Assembly: GCF_022631235.3 (NCBI RefSeq)
Contig: NZ_CP093310.2
Span: 2,418,001 to 2,482,000 of the forward strand
DNA from: Psychrobacter raelei
GTDB taxonomy: Bacteria; Pseudomonadota; Gammaproteobacteria; Pseudomonadales; Moraxellaceae
Length of the DNA stretch: 64,000 bases
Reading direction: 5' to 3'
Shown: piece by piece, positions 8,644 through 18,983 of the stretch
How the letters are laid out: the number at the start of each line of letters is the position of its first letter
Position numbering within the stretch: the stretch's first letter is position 1
Made by a program: the position numbers and the translations under genes
Notes under the pieces: model-generated
The model's input: only the letters and a program-made list of their open reading frames with translations
Told to the model about the DNA's origin: nothing
Database searches by the model: none

Positions 8644-9348
8644 ATGACTTTACTCAATCAAATGCCTGAAGGCACCACGTTGTTGACTGTACTTGCCGCT
8701 TTTGTTCTTACTTTAGTGGCACATGTGATGGCACGTATCTTATCCAAGCGCATCTCAGGGCTGCCCATGGTCATCACAGCCTTGGTACTGGTACTGGTAT
8801 TTTTATATCTATTTAGTTGGGATTACGATCACTATTATGCTGTGGCCAAGCCGGTTTTTGATCATTTATTGGGCTATGTGACCGTACTACTCGCCATTCC
8901 TTTAGCTACGATGAATTTTTCTGGCTTACCAGTAAAAAAACTTAGCATCATAGTGGTGATCGCAAGCTTGGTAGGTGCCCTACTGCCTATGTCTATGGCT
9001 TATGGCTTCTCACTGAGTCACGATACTATTTTAGCCTTCGCAACGCGTTCGGTGACCACCCCTATTGGGCTAAGTGTGGCCGAAATTATTAAAGCACCTT
9101 TGGCCTTAGCCAACTTAATCATCATCGTCTCTGGTTTGCTCGGTGGCGCTGTGGCTCGTGTGTTGTTTAAAAACGTACAAGACGATCGAGCCAAAGGCTT
9201 GGCACTGGGTTTGGCAGCTCATGCCTTTGGTACGGTAGAGGCGTGGCAAATTAGCCATACTGCTGGGCGCTATGCCGCCTTTGGACTGGCGGTAAATGGC
9301 TTAGTCACTGCGGTATGGGTGCCGATATTTTTAGCCGCTATACTATAA
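8644..9348 (+). CDS. LrgB/CidB family membrane protein
   Basis: Partner of the CidA/LrgA protein. The 234 residues form about seven or eight membrane segments, with the LrgB signature regions VLLAIPLATMNF, the RSVTTPIGLSVAE loop and GLALGLAAHAFGTVEAW near the C-terminus. Length is typical. It forms a two-gene operon with the upstream gene. No LytSR-like regulator is adjacent, so control is unknown. Confidence 0.88.
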   Translation: MTLLNQMPEGTTLLTVLAAFVLTLVAHVMARILSKRISGLPMVITALVLVLVFLYLFSWDYDHYYAVAKPVFDHLLGYVTVLLAIPLATMNFSGLPVKKLSIIVVIASLVGALLPMSMAYGFSLSHDTILAFATRSVTTPIGLSVAEIIKAPLALANLIIIVSGLLGGAVARVLFKNVQDDRAKGLALGLAAHAFGTVEAWQISHTAGRYAAFGLAVNGLVTAVWVPIFLAAIL

Positions 9349-9685
9349 AAACGCTCAAAAAGTGAGGGTTAACGCGCCCTAATATCTGGACAAGTTATAC
9401 AGCAGAAGATATTTAGTAACAATATTACTTATTCTTTCTAAACTGCTGTTGATAAGATACCAAAGCCACTAACCGTTAGATATCACATTTTATTAGTGCT
9501 ATATTACGCTGGCTTATTTTATGTTTACCTTAGTAATTAACTTATGAATTAAGCAGGTTTATGGATTAAGCAAGTTTTAGTGGCTTGCTTAAAAGTTAAG
9601 TGCAGGCAGTGTCTGATATAGCACTTGCCCCTTCCTACTGCCTTACCATAAAAAATTATATAGCCTCTAAAAAGTGAAAATACTT
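9349..9685. other. Gap upstream of the SLT-domain gene
   Basis: A/T-rich, no credible ORF. Two near-identical 17-bp tandem units (TTATGAATTAAGCAGGT and TTATGGATTAAGCAAGT) lie at 9542-9575. Confidence 0.5.
9542..9575. repeat. 17-bp tandem repeat, two copies
   Basis: Units at 9542-9558 and 9559-9575 match at 15 of 17 positions, in the leader region of the lytic transglycosylase gene. Confidence 0.75.
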
Positions 9686-10531
9686 ATGACTGAATTGTTA
9701 AATACAGTTTTAGCTCGTTCAGCCAGTTTGGTTGCCACAACGTTATTATGCGCCTCTCCCTTATTGAGCGCTCATGCAGGCAACATGTACGTCTACAAGG
9801 ATGATTCAGGGCAGGTTTTATTGACCAATGTAAAACCTTCAGATAACAGTAAGTTCGCCAAGAAGGTACAAGTCACTTACGCCCCCGCGTCGCAAACTGA
9901 CACCCTTATGCAATCCAATACCCTAACCCTTAATCCACCTAGTTATTACAGTAATAATAGTAATAACAGCAGCTCAAACCTAAATACTATTGGCTCAGGC
10001 AACAATGCCTATGACCATTATATTTTGGCCTCTGCCAATCGAAATGGTATTGATCCTGGCCTATTAAAAGCCATGATGCATACCGAATCCTCTTTTAACC
10101 CCAACGCCCGTTCTCCTGTTGGCGCTCAAGGCTTGATGCAGCTTATGCCAGCCACTGCCCGCCGCTTTTCGGTCATAAATGCTTGGAATCCTGCAGAGAA
10201 TATTGAAGGCGCAGCCAAATATGTGGCTTGGTTAAGTAAGCGCTTTAATGGCAAGATTGAGCACATCTTAGCAGGCTATAATGCAGGTGAAGGCAATGTG
10301 GATAAATATGGCGGTGTGCCTCCGTTTAGAGAGACGCGTAATTACGTTCAAAGAGTGCTCAATCGTTATAATACTTTGTACAAAAATGACAGCTCCTTAT
10401 TTAGAGCTGGTGCAACTACCGTATCTTCAGAAGTGGGCATTCAACGTGCTACGTATGGTGCAGGTGCTACCTCCTTTGGTACCACGAGCAATGGATATAC
10501 TCAAGCATCGTTTGAGACCACCTTACGTTAA
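9686..10531 (+). CDS. DUF4124 plus SLT-domain lytic transglycosylase
   Basis: Exported peptidoglycan lytic transglycosylase. From the ATG at 9686 a signal peptide ends at about SAHAG. A DUF4124-like segment follows (MYVYKDDSGQVLLTNVKP), then an Asn/Ser-rich linker. The SLT domain has the catalytic glutamate in MMHTESSFNPNARS, then GAQGLMQLMPATA and the AGYNAGEGNV block. A GTG at 9674 is an alternative start. It is a short MltC/Slt-like enzyme of 281 residues, with no lipobox, so it is predicted periplasmic. A strong terminator follows. Confidence 0.88.
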   Translation: MTELLNTVLARSASLVATTLLCASPLLSAHAGNMYVYKDDSGQVLLTNVKPSDNSKFAKKVQVTYAPASQTDTLMQSNTLTLNPPSYYSNNSNNSSSNLNTIGSGNNAYDHYILASANRNGIDPGLLKAMMHTESSFNPNARSPVGAQGLMQLMPATARRFSVINAWNPAENIEGAAKYVAWLSKRFNGKIEHILAGYNAGEGNVDKYGGVPPFRETRNYVQRVLNRYNTLYKNDSSLFRAGATTVSSEVGIQRATYGAGATSFGTTSNGYTQASFETTLR

Positions 10532-10593
10532 TCACGCCCATCATTACCTGATGAGATATATCAGTTAAGCCAGATGTATGCGTTAAAACGTCA

Positions 10594-10631
10594 CAAAAAA
10601 AGGACGCCTAATATTAAGGCGTCCTTTTTTT
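10594..10631. terminator. Bidirectional intrinsic terminator
   Basis: AGGACGCCTTAAT-type stem (AGGACGCCTAATATTAAGGCGTCCT) with A7 before and T7 after, shared by the convergent lytic transglycosylase and DUF2789 genes. Confidence 0.88.
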
Positions 10632-10664
10632 GCTTGCCTGTAGGCAAAATTCAAATCTGAGGCA

Positions 10665-10904
10665 TTAAGCGGTAGGATGTAAGCGAACATTAAGATCATC
10701 TATAATTTCTACCCAAGCGGCATCTAGCTTCCACTCTTCTTTCAAAAAAGCGCGCTGTGACTCTGTCCAAAAATCTGCATCTGTCAATGAAGTATTCTTA
10801 TCTAGTGGGTGTTCAGCAATAAATTTATCAATGGCTTCATCAGAGCTATCTAGGCCCAATTGAGCAAATAAATCGTTGATGGTGTATTCTGGTTCGCCTA
10901 ACAT
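10665..10904 (-). CDS. DUF2789 family protein
   Basis: Small 79-residue acidic protein starting MLGEPEYTINDLFAQLGLDS, with LDKNTSLTDADFW and LKEEW segments characteristic of DUF2789, a family known from Acinetobacter, Pseudomonas and relatives without an assigned function. The start has a ribosome site (AAGGAGACC). It is monocistronic, convergent with the transglycosylase gene. I assign no function. Confidence 0.8.
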   Translation of the reverse strand: MLGEPEYTINDLFAQLGLDSSDEAIDKFIAEHPLDKNTSLTDADFWTESQRAFLKEEWKLDAAWVEIIDDLNVRLHPTA

Positions 10905-10976
10905 ATGGTCTCCTTAAAACTTACATTTGGTTTGTTATTTTTGGCTTGCTACGCAATCCTTGGTCTAATTGTTTTC

Positions 10977-11000
10977 CACGCTATCGTTCACGCTATCATT
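10977..11000. repeat. 12-bp tandem repeat, two copies
   Basis: CACGCTATCGTT followed directly by CACGCTATCATT, upstream of the DUF2789 gene. Confidence 0.75.
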
Positions 11001-11109
11001 GTAGCAAAGTCTGCTTCAGGTACTGTGCTATTACTATTTAGAAGCTTTACTGTTATGTAAACCAAGGCTGTTATTTGTCATCTATTTTTAAACCTCTCAA
11101 ACGCCCATA

Positions 11110-11141
11110 AAAAAACCTGTAATTGGATTACAGGTTTTTTT
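11110..11141 (-). terminator. Intrinsic terminator of mdh
   Basis: AACCTGTAAT/ATTACAGGTT stem with A and T runs on both sides, about 45 bp past the mdh stop on the minus strand. Confidence 0.85.
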
Positions 11142-11186
11142 GGTAACAAATAGGCTTAAAATTAAATTAAGCCTCTAGCTGGCTGA

Positions 11187-12170
11187 CTATGGAAGTAAGT
11201 GCTCTACTGCGTCACGCTCTTCGCTAAGCTCTTGCTCAGTGGCTTTCATTTTTTCTTGTGAGAAGTCAGATGAGGTGTCTAGACCTTCAACAATTTTCCA
11301 ATCGCCATTGCTGCAAGTACATGGGAATGAGTAGATTAGACCTTTAGCGATGCCGTACTCACCTTGTGAGTAAACACCCATAGATACCCAATCGTTCTCA
11401 TCAGTACCTAGTGCCCAAGTGCGCATGTGAGCAATGGCAGCGTTAGCAGCAGAAGCAGCTGATGAAGCACCACGCGCTTCAATGATGGCTGCGCCACGTT
11501 TTTGAACGCTTGGGATATAGCTGTTTTCGTACCAGTCACGGTCTACTTGTTCTAAAGCTGGCTTACCGTTCACTGTACACTCAGTTAGATCTGGGTACTG
11601 AGTTGAAGAGTGGTTACCCCAAATGATCATTTTCTTAACATCATTTACGGTGCTGTTGGTCTCTTCAGCAAGCTGCGCCATACCACGGTTGTGGTCAAGA
11701 CGAGTCATAGCAGTGAAGTTACGTGGGTCTAGATCTGGTGCGTTACGCTGAGCAATTAAAGCGTTGGTGTTCGCTGGGTTACCCACAACCAATACTTTAA
11801 CATCACGGCTGGCTACTTCGTTTAAGGCTTTACCTTGAGCTGAGAAGATAGCAGCGTTGGCTTCAAGTAAGTCTTTACGCTCCATGCCTGGACCACGAGG
11901 ACGTGCACCTACCAATAAAGCGTAGTCTGCGTCTTTAAATGCAACAGTAGCATCGTCAGTTTGTACCACGCCCGCTAACAGTGGGAAAGCACAATCTTCA
12001 AGCTCCATAACAACCCCTTTTAGGGCGTCAAGTGCTGGTGTGATTTCTAAAAGCTGTAGAATAACAGGCTGATCTTTACCTAGCATTTCGCCTGAAGCAA
12101 TACGAAACAGCATAGCATAGCTAATATTACCAGCAGCACCAGTAACGGCAACGCGAACAGGTTGTTTCAT
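11187..12170 (-). CDS. mdh: Malate dehydrogenase
   Basis: NAD-dependent malate/oxaloacetate interconversion in the TCA cycle. The 327 residues belong to the LDH-like, cytosolic-type MDH group. The NAD-binding [13 protein letters not shown] is at the N-terminus, followed by the substrate arginines in [11 protein letters not shown], the TRLDHNRG segment and the catalytic histidine in [13 protein letters not shown]. The ATG has GGAGAATTAA upstream. It is a single-gene unit with its own terminator. Confidence 0.97.
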   Translation of the reverse strand: MKQPVRVAVTGAAGNISYAMLFRIASGEMLGKDQPVILQLLEITPALDALKGVVMELEDCAFPLLAGVVQTDDATVAFKDADYALLVGARPRGPGMERKDLLEANAAIFSAQGKALNEVASRDVKVLVVGNPANTNALIAQRNAPDLDPRNFTAMTRLDHNRGMAQLAEETNSTVNDVKKMIIWGNHSSTQYPDLTECTVNGKPALEQVDRDWYENSYIPSVQKRGAAIIEARGASSAASAANAAIAHMRTWALGTDENDWVSMGVYSQGEYGIAKGLIYSFPCTCSNGDWKIVEGLDTSSDFSQEKMKATEQELSEERDAVEHLLP

Positions 12171-12635
12171 TTAATTCTCCTAGTGATTTAGTGAGGTTAT
12201 TATAATGGTTATGACTTACTCGTCATACTTAGGCAACTATTCGTTAGCAGCAATGCTGTTATTTAAATTTTGAGTCTATTGTTAAAATATCAGTAAAAAA
12301 TCAATAAAAGCACCACTTTAACACCACAGTATTGGCAAACTTAATGCAGCCGTTACGGCTTGTCAGTTCGCCAAACGCACCTAATTTGGAATTAACGACT
12401 ATTTGTAATAACTAATAAGAGTTTGGCTTATGCCATCCATTTATCCGCCAAAGCTTGGCTTTAACTGGTCTTTTATCAAAGGGTCAATCCAATTAAAGCT
12501 CAAAATTTAGCGCGGTAAAAGTGTAGCACCTTTCAAAATTTTGCTCAAACCTAATTATGCCAAACCAGAAGATAAATATTTGACACCACATCACTTCTGG
12601 TTGCATCCCTTCATCTTGAACGCTGTTTGGCACCA
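12171..12635. other. Gap between slt-like gene and mdh
   Basis: About 465 bp without a credible ORF. A TATAAT on the minus strand about 30 bp before the mdh ATG may be its -10 box, but no good -35 box is seen. No terminator is evident after the transglycosylase gene. Confidence 0.45.
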
Positions 12636-14726
12636 TTAATAGCCAGCAGGAACCGTCCCCATACGCTGAGTGATAGGCATGTTAGCGCCAAGCAAACTGC
12701 TATAAATGGTGGCATTCTCCATGACCCGTTTGACATAGTTTCGAGTCTCAGGATAAGCGATGGTCTCTACATATTGATCGGCCGCCAATGAGCCATACAC
12801 AGGCTGCCAGCGCTTGGCCTTATTGGGGCCAGCATTATAGCCAGCTGTGGCCAGTACTGGCTGATTATACAATTTGCCCATGATATCACTCATGTACCAG
12901 GTGCCATAGCGAATATTGGTATCCCCAGTATTGGCACGAGTGGCGCTATAAGTCTCACCCAGATTGCGAGCAATGTATTTGGCAGTATCGGGCATGATTT
13001 GCATTAAGCCACTGGCGCCCACACCTGAGCGAGCATTACTGACAAAGCGGCTTTCTTGGCGCATGATGCCATATGCCCAAGCTGGGTCAATACCGACTTG
13101 ACGACTGTAAGTCACCACTTCACTCTGGTGCGGCATAGGGTGTGACAGACTAAAGGCATCTAAACCATCCGTATTGTCAATGGCATAAATAGAACGATCT
13201 AGCCAGCCCATATCGTGGGCATATTTTGCAGCAGCTAAAATCAATTTATTATCCTTGTTGTCACGCGCTTTTTTTACCGCCCAGTTCCATTCACGGTTGG
13301 CATAAGTACGGCTGGCGCTTGAATTATAAAGCGCAAAGGCACGGGCAAAATGCGGATCATTAAGCATACGTGCGGTATCACCGCTTGAAACGTTGGGTAA
13401 AGCGGTAGAGCCGGCATTAAAGCGTTGGCCCACTTTATCCTTTGCAAGCAAGCCGTAGTAATCGCTGCTATTGGCCAAGCGCTGATACATCTGGCGCGCT
13501 AAGCTTTTTTTGCTGCTATCACCCACTTGTTCGTAAGCACGAGCCAACCAGTACTGCCAGATGTTCTCTTTTTGAGTGGCATTATCCATCGTACCAAGGG
13601 CATGGATTAAGTCATCCCATTGGCTAAAGCGGATGGCTGCCATGGCATAGTCTTCTGCCTCTTCATAGTTAAAGCTTACGCCCAAACTTTTACGAAACCA
13701 AGTCACCGCTTCATCATTAAAGCCATCATCGGTGTTGTAGTTCATACGCTTCACACCCACAATACGATAGGCATAATGGCGTGTCTCTTCGTTCAGCAGC
13801 TTCTGAGCACGGTTGTTGTCTTGGTTGATATCATAATCTACTTGAATGGCCGCCTCTCGATAAGATTTATCGGCGATACGACCAATGGCATAAAGATATA
13901 AATATTGATTTTTTACGCTATTGGGCAGACTAGCAAAGCGGCTAATAAATCCAGTAGGATTAAGCTGAATTTCGCTCAGCTCACTATAGGCAATGGGCGT
14001 GCCGAGCGACTGTGATAGGATCATAATATCACCGGTACTGCCCACCCTTAGCATGCGCAGTAACCGCTCTTTGCGATCATTGTTGCTAATCATAGGGTTG
14101 TTGTTCATCTCTGTCGCCAATTGCGAACACAGGGCAGCTTGTTTTTTGGTGGTGAGCCACACCTCAGTCTTAAGCGACATGGCACGCATGGCATCACCGC
14201 CATTATTGAAACCCAAGGCCACCGCACATTTTTCACTGTCATCAGGATTATGGACATAGTTGGCCACTTGACGCACTGCGTTGTAATCCCCCGCCTGCGC
14301 TTTTACCTCAGCATAGTCAGCGGTCAATTTCTCAGCCATAACGCTACCGGCATATTGCTTGGCAAACTGAGTCACCACAGCAGGGTTTAAGGTCGATAAA
14401 TCATTGTTCAAGCGCCAATAGGCCGGATACATAGCAAATAAGCCATTGCCCATCATTTGCTCATACTGATACAAGGCGCCAGAGTCTTTACGATCACCTG
14501 CTGCCATAGCTTCATTAAAATAATTGATGCTGGTGTCATTGGCATAGTTTTGAGTGTTTTCTTGAAAAGACAGCTGCGCACAGGCAATCTGAGTCATGCC
14601 CATTAGACCGAGTAATGAGACAGCAAGTGGCGCTTTGGGCCCCAGCTTATTTACCAAGACATGGCCCGCTTTGGACAAGGTCTGGGTCGTCGAGGTGAGA
14701 GTATCAGTAGAAATATTTTTTAGCAT
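12636..14726 (-). CDS. Lytic murein transglycosylase, Slt70-like
   Basis: Periplasmic soluble lytic transglycosylase. A long helical superhelix (U/L domain) is followed by a C-terminal SLT domain: the catalytic Glu in GIMRQESRFVSNARSGVGA, then GLMQIMPDTAKYIA and ATAGYNAGPNKAKRWQP. A signal peptide ends near QIACAQ. I place the start at the ATG 14724-14726 (696 residues). The frame is open to a TTG at 14813 that has AGGAT upstream, which would add 29 hydrophobic residues, so the start is uncertain. It is the second transglycosylase within 5 kb and not a paralogous duplication of the first. Confidence 0.88.
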   Translation of the reverse strand: MLKNISTDTLTSTTQTLSKAGHVLVNKLGPKAPLAVSLLGLMGMTQIACAQLSFQENTQNYANDTSINYFNEAMAAGDRKDSGALYQYEQMMGNGLFAMYPAYWRLNNDLSTLNPAVVTQFAKQYAGSVMAEKLTADYAEVKAQAGDYNAVRQVANYVHNPDDSEKCAVALGFNNGGDAMRAMSLKTEVWLTTKKQAALCSQLATEMNNNPMISNNDRKERLLRMLRVGSTGDIMILSQSLGTPIAYSELSEIQLNPTGFISRFASLPNSVKNQYLYLYAIGRIADKSYREAAIQVDYDINQDNNRAQKLLNEETRHYAYRIVGVKRMNYNTDDGFNDEAVTWFRKSLGVSFNYEEAEDYAMAAIRFSQWDDLIHALGTMDNATQKENIWQYWLARAYEQVGDSSKKSLARQMYQRLANSSDYYGLLAKDKVGQRFNAGSTALPNVSSGDTARMLNDPHFARAFALYNSSASRTYANREWNWAVKKARDNKDNKLILAAAKYAHDMGWLDRSIYAIDNTDGLDAFSLSHPMPHQSEVVTYSRQVGIDPAWAYGIMRQESRFVSNARSGVGASGLMQIMPDTAKYIARNLGETYSATRANTGDTNIRYGTWYMSDIMGKLYNQPVLATAGYNAGPNKAKRWQPVYGSLAADQYVETIAYPETRNYVKRVMENATIYSSLLGANMPITQRMGTVPAGY

Positions 14727-15263
14727 ATAGACAGTCTTATTATTAAAAGTAAACATTATTAACAGTAAACATAGTGAAATAAAATAAAGCAGCAAAAGGC
14801 CAATAGCATCCAAGCCATCCTAAAATTGTGTGAGCTATCTTAGCAATGTTGCAGTGTTAGGCTTTGGGTTATATCAGTAGCTTTGGGTTATATCAGTAAA
14901 TGTTACGCGACAAAAAAATCCCCAGTGCCATGCCGTGACTCAAAAAAGCAAGATACGCCTTCGTCTAGATTATAGGCAACAATCAAGGCTAGACCAAAAT
15001 GCTTTATGTAAGCTGATGTTGCTACTTTACTTAACCAACTAGCCATCGGCTAAAACTCATTGGGTAAAACCAAGCTTATGCTCATGATGTCAAACAATAG
15101 GATGTTGCTTTAACACTCACCAAAGCACAGCTTATGATATAATATCCTCCCATTATTGCCTCAAAAAAGGCAACACCCTCTTTGCTTGATATATCTCGAT
15201 AACGGTTCGTTGTATCTACCCTATACCTTCTTTTAATCCACACATCACCTTGGACTGCTTAAT
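14727..15263. other. Divergent gap, slt-like gene / miaB
   Basis: No credible ORF apart from the possible N-terminal extension of the transglycosylase. Contains a perfect 19-bp tandem duplication (see 14861-14898). A TATAAT at 15138-15143 may be the miaB -10 box, without a convincing -35 box. Confidence 0.5.
14861..14898. repeat. Perfect 19-bp tandem repeat
   Basis: GCTTTGGGTTATATCAGTA at 14861-14879 is repeated exactly at 14880-14898, in the divergent region between the transglycosylase and miaB. Confidence 0.9.
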
Positions 15264-16736
15264 ATGAGTGCTACTTTATTTGACCCCAAATCTATCGCTG
15301 TCTCAAATCCAGTCGATACCTCAACTCAAGCCAGCTTGGCGCATGCCAGCCAGCCTACGGGACAAGCCAAAAAGAAAGTTTATATTGCCACCCAAGGCTG
15401 TCAAATGAACGTTTATGATTCAGAAAAAATGGGCAACGTTCTAGGTGACTCCCATGACATGGTGGTTACTGATAATATCGAAGAGGCCGATGTGTTGCTC
15501 ATGAACACCTGCTCCATTCGTGAAAAAGCCCAAGAAAAAGTATTCTCTGAGCTTGGCCGCTGGCGTAAGTTAAAAGAAGAAAAACCAGATTTGGTTATCG
15601 GTGTGGGCGGCTGCGTGGCCTCTCAAGAAGGTGACAATATCCAAAAAAGAGCCCCTTATGTGGATATGGTATTTGGCCCACAAACCTTACACAGATTGCC
15701 TGAGCTATATGATAAATCGACGACTCAGCGCAATGTCAAACCCAAAGATCGTATTGGTACGGTCGATGTGTCATTCCCAAGTATTGAAAAATTTGACTTC
15801 TTGCCTGAGCCAAAAGTAGAAGGCTACCGTGCCTTTGTTTCTATCATGGAAGGCTGCTCAAAGTACTGCTCATTTTGCGTCGTGCCTTATACCCGTGGTG
15901 AGGAGCTGTCACGTCCTTTAGATGACGTATTGGCTGAGATTGATAGCCTCGCTGAGCAAGGCGTGCGCGAGATCACCTTATTGGGCCAGAACGTCAATGG
16001 CTATCGCGGTGAAAAAGACGATGGCAGCATCTGCCGCTTTGCTGAGCTGCTACACTATGTGGCCCACGTGGATGGTATTGAACGTATTCGTTACACCACC
16101 AGCCACCCGCTTGAATTCACTGATGACATCATTGAAGCTTATGCTAAATTGCCACAATTGGTATCGCACCTGCATCTTCCGGTACAAAGTGGCTCCAACA
16201 AAATCTTGGCGGCCATGAAACGCAATCACACCATTGATGTTTATATCAATCAGATTAATAAGCTGATGGCTGTGCGCCCTGATATGCACTTATCAAGTGA
16301 CTTTATCATTGGCTTCCCTGGAGAGACAGAAGAGGACTTCTTAGACACCTTAAATTTAGCCAAAGCGCTAGATTTTGATCACTCATATAGCTTTATCTAC
16401 TCAAAACGTCCGGGCACACCGGCTTCAGAGTTACCAGACGATGTAAGCTTGGCGACCAAAAAGGAGCGTTTGGCCATTTTCCAAAAAGTCATTCGGGATT
16501 CAACGCTTAAGAAAACCGAAGAAATGGTGGGCAAAACTCTACGAGTAATGGTTGAGGAGATTGCCGATCGTTATCCTGATCAATTGCTGGGTACAGCAGA
16601 CAACACACGCTCAGTACTGTTTAAAGCCACTGAGCAGCAAAAAACAGACTTGATGGGTAAATTTGTGACGGTCAAAATCACTGACTTTGTAAGCCCGCAT
16701 ATGGTACGTGGTGAGTTGGTGGATATCTTAGATTAG
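15264..16736 (+). CDS. miaB: tRNA-2-methylthio-N6-dimethylallyladenosine synthase
   Basis: Radical-SAM methylthiotransferase that converts i6A37 to ms2i6A37 in tRNAs reading UNN codons. The domains are, in order: an N-terminal MTTase domain with cluster cysteines in [20 protein letters not shown] and GGCVAS; the radical-[18 protein letters not shown] motif; and a C-terminal TRAM domain ending at 490 residues. An N-terminal extension of about 35 residues precedes the conserved core. It ends at a strong terminator shared with the exporter gene. Confidence 0.97.
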   Translation: MSATLFDPKSIAVSNPVDTSTQASLAHASQPTGQAKKKVYIATQGCQMNVYDSEKMGNVLGDSHDMVVTDNIEEADVLLMNTCSIREKAQEKVFSELGRWRKLKEEKPDLVIGVGGCVASQEGDNIQKRAPYVDMVFGPQTLHRLPELYDKSTTQRNVKPKDRIGTVDVSFPSIEKFDFLPEPKVEGYRAFVSIMEGCSKYCSFCVVPYTRGEELSRPLDDVLAEIDSLAEQGVREITLLGQNVNGYRGEKDDGSICRFAELLHYVAHVDGIERIRYTTSHPLEFTDDIIEAYAKLPQLVSHLHLPVQSGSNKILAAMKRNHTIDVYINQINKLMAVRPDMHLSSDFIIGFPGETEEDFLDTLNLAKALDFDHSYSFIYSKRPGTPASELPDDVSLATKKERLAIFQKVIRDSTLKKTEEMVGKTLRVMVEEIADRYPDQLLGTADNTRSVLFKATEQQKTDLMGKFVTVKITDFVSPHMVRGELVDILD

Positions 16737-16774
16737 CTGTTGCTGCGCCGTATCCGCTCAGTAGCATAAAAGAC

Positions 16775-16812
16775 AAAAAACAGCCCAATGACATCATTGG
16801 GCTGTTTTTTAT
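16775..16812. terminator. Bidirectional intrinsic terminator
   Basis: ACAGCCCAAT-GACATC-ATTGGGCTGT hairpin with A and T runs, between the convergent miaB and LysE-type genes. Confidence 0.88.
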
Positions 16813-16828
16813 GATGGCTAATACTTAG

Positions 16829-17503
16829 CTAGATATCCACGCTGACCACTTCCCACAGCAAAGCGGCGGCGATAACTATAAATATCAGGCCACAGATTCT
16901 ATTGAGCCAAAGCAGTCTTGCGCCCTGCCCCAACCAGCCTGAAAGCTTAGTGCCGCCTAAGGTATAGACTATTTGCCAAGTAGTCTCACTCACAAAAAAC
17001 CCTAAAGTCAGCCACACATATTGTGGCCACAGCGGCGCGCTAAAATTAATAAACTTGGGGAAAAAAGCGGCAAAAAACAAAATGGCTTTCGGGTTAGACA
17101 GTGACACCCACATGCCTTGGCGAAATCGCTGGCCGGCAGTTTTTAGACTATTGCTAGCATTCGTTGAACCTGTGTTAGCACTTGTTGACCCTGATCCCTT
17201 GGCAAACTGCACATTATCATCGGCATGTCGCCAAGACTGAATACCCAAATAAATTAGATATAATGCCCCCGCCACCTTCATCACTGTCAGTAGCCAAGGC
17301 AATTTACGGCTGATGATATCAATGCCTAGCAGCGCCGAAATTAATAAGGCAAACAGACCCACACTGAGCCCAGCCAATACCCAAAGTGTCTGTCGCACCC
17401 CATGATTAAGTCCGTATTGAAAGGCCAACAGCATATTAGGACCGGGTGTGGCTGAGATTAAAAAAGTGCTAAAAAAGAACAATAAAAATACAGACAGGCT
17501 CAT
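16829..17503 (-). CDS. LysE/RhtB family exporter
   Basis: Inner-membrane amino-acid efflux protein of the LysE/RhtB superfamily. The N-terminal ATPGPNMLLAFQYGLNHG is diagnostic, followed by LAGLSVGL and, in the middle, FRQGMWVSLSNPKAILFFAAFFPKF. There are about six membrane segments in 224 residues, plus a Ser/Thr/Asn-rich cytoplasmic loop near residues 95-115. The substrate cannot be deduced. It lies 79 bp downstream of the ArgE-like gene on the same strand, so cotranscription is likely. Confidence 0.9.
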   Translation of the reverse strand: MSLSVFLLFFFSTFLISATPGPNMLLAFQYGLNHGVRQTLWVLAGLSVGLFALLISALLGIDIISRKLPWLLTVMKVAGALYLIYLGIQSWRHADDNVQFAKGSGSTSANTGSTNASNSLKTAGQRFRQGMWVSLSNPKAILFFAAFFPKFINFSAPLWPQYVWLTLGFFVSETTWQIVYTLGGTKLSGWLGQGARLLWLNRICGLIFIVIAAALLWEVVSVDI

Positions 17504-17581
17504 GCAGCACGACCTTTGAAATGGGGCTATAAAAACTATTAAATAGGCTATTTAGGCAAACAACCAGTCAGTCTATAAAAG

Positions 17582-18796
17582 TTATTTGCCCTGCAATGAA
17601 AGAAGTAGCTTGTCCAAAAACATATCGCATTTAGTGAGCTGATCAAGTGCCACAAATTCGTTGGCCTTATGTGCCTGCTCGATACTACCAGGGCCACAGA
17701 TTACAGTTGGAATACCGGCATTGGTAAATTGACCACCTTCGGTCGCGTAGGCCACCTTATGACGAGCAGCCGCACCCACTAAGCCGACGATTAATTGCTG
17801 CAAAGCGGCGCTGTCACTGTCGGTCATGGCCGGTACGCTCTCTAATTGCTCAAGCTGAATACCGCTTTGGCTATCTACTTGCTGCATTTGCTGGTTCAGC
17901 TCGCTGATTTTTTGTTCAATCGCGGGCAAAATATCGTGTGTGCCCATCATCGGTAAATTGCGATAATCAAAGGTAAATTGACATAAATTGGGCACAATAT
18001 TGGTGGCCGTTCCACCTTCAATAGTACCGACTGACAAGGTAGAAAACGGCACATCAAATGCGCCATCGGTTGGGCCATTTTTTGCCAGCTGCTCTGCCAG
18101 ATCATCAATAAACCCAATCAATCGCGCCGCATAGCTAATGGCATTCACCCCTTGCGGCGTCAATGAGGAATGGGCTGATTTACCGTGCACTGAGCAGCGA
18201 AATACTGAGATACCTTTATGAGCAATCACCATTTTCATAGATGATGGCTCACCGACAATACAATAATCAGGAGAAATACCGCGCTCCTTTAATTCCTCTA
18301 GCATTAACGGGGCGCCTAGGCAGCCGACCTCTTCATCAAAGGACAATGCCAGATGCAGCGGCTTCGCCAAAACGCCTTGCTTCGACAGTGCCACCGCTTT
18401 AGGCAGTAAATTTAAAGCACAAGCAATAAAGCCTTTCATATCACAAGCGCCGCGTCCATAGAGCTTATCACCTCGAATGACTGCTTCAAAAGGGTCTGAT
18501 TCCCAGTCTTGACCGTCAACTAGCACCACATCGGTATGCCCAGACAACACAATACCACCGTTGATTATTGGCTGCTGTGCATCGTTACCTGCACCAACAG
18601 TCACAAATAAATTGGCTTTGCTATTATCCTCATTAAAAGTCAATACCGGCCCTAGTCCCAAGCTTTCACAGTATGCTTGTATCTGTTGAATAAGGGCTAA
18701 GTTGGAGTGACGGCTCACAGTATCAAGACCAATTAAGCACTTGAGCCAAGCGATACTGTCACGGGGGTAAGTGAGGCTGTGATTTGGCGAGGTCAT
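17582..18796 (-). CDS. argE: Acetylornithine deacetylase (ArgE-like M20 peptidase)
   Basis: M20-family zinc hydrolase, most like ArgE, which deacetylates N-acetylornithine in arginine synthesis. The 404 residues hold the metal-binding VLSGHTDVVLVDG, the bridging Asp in GRGACDMKGF, catalytic DEEVGCLGA, the dimerisation-domain histidine region and CGPGSIEQAHKANE near the C-terminus. No other arg genes are nearby, so a related deacetylase role cannot be excluded. It is followed by an exporter that may share its transcript. Confidence 0.85.
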   Translation of the reverse strand: MTSPNHSLTYPRDSIAWLKCLIGLDTVSRHSNLALIQQIQAYCESLGLGPVLTFNEDNSKANLFVTVGAGNDAQQPIINGGIVLSGHTDVVLVDGQDWESDPFEAVIRGDKLYGRGACDMKGFIACALNLLPKAVALSKQGVLAKPLHLALSFDEEVGCLGAPLMLEELKERGISPDYCIVGEPSSMKMVIAHKGISVFRCSVHGKSAHSSLTPQGVNAISYAARLIGFIDDLAEQLAKNGPTDGAFDVPFSTLSVGTIEGGTATNIVPNLCQFTFDYRNLPMMGTHDILPAIEQKISELNQQMQQVDSQSGIQLEQLESVPAMTDSDSAALQQLIVGLVGAAARHKVAYATEGGQFTNAGIPTVICGPGSIEQAHKANEFVALDQLTKCDMFLDKLLLSLQGK

Positions 18797-18894
18797 GGAT
18801 TTTCCTTACAAAGTTAGCAGGATGCGCCCCATCCACACTCAGACTGGCATTTGGTCTGCTCATAATAGGGGCTCATTGGCCTTTAATTTAACAT

Positions 18895-18930
18895 AAAAAG
18901 CCAGCCCGTTTTTATCTGGACTGGCTTTTT
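18895..18930 (-). terminator. Intrinsic terminator after the YgfB-like gene
   Basis: AAAAAGCCAG and CTGGCTTTTT form a stem with a 16-nt loop, 54 bp past the stop of the UPF0149 gene and before argE. Confidence 0.7.
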
Positions 18931-18983
18931 GCTCGCACTAAAGCTTAACGCCTCAAACTGCGCTGTGGCGTCTTTGAGATTTG

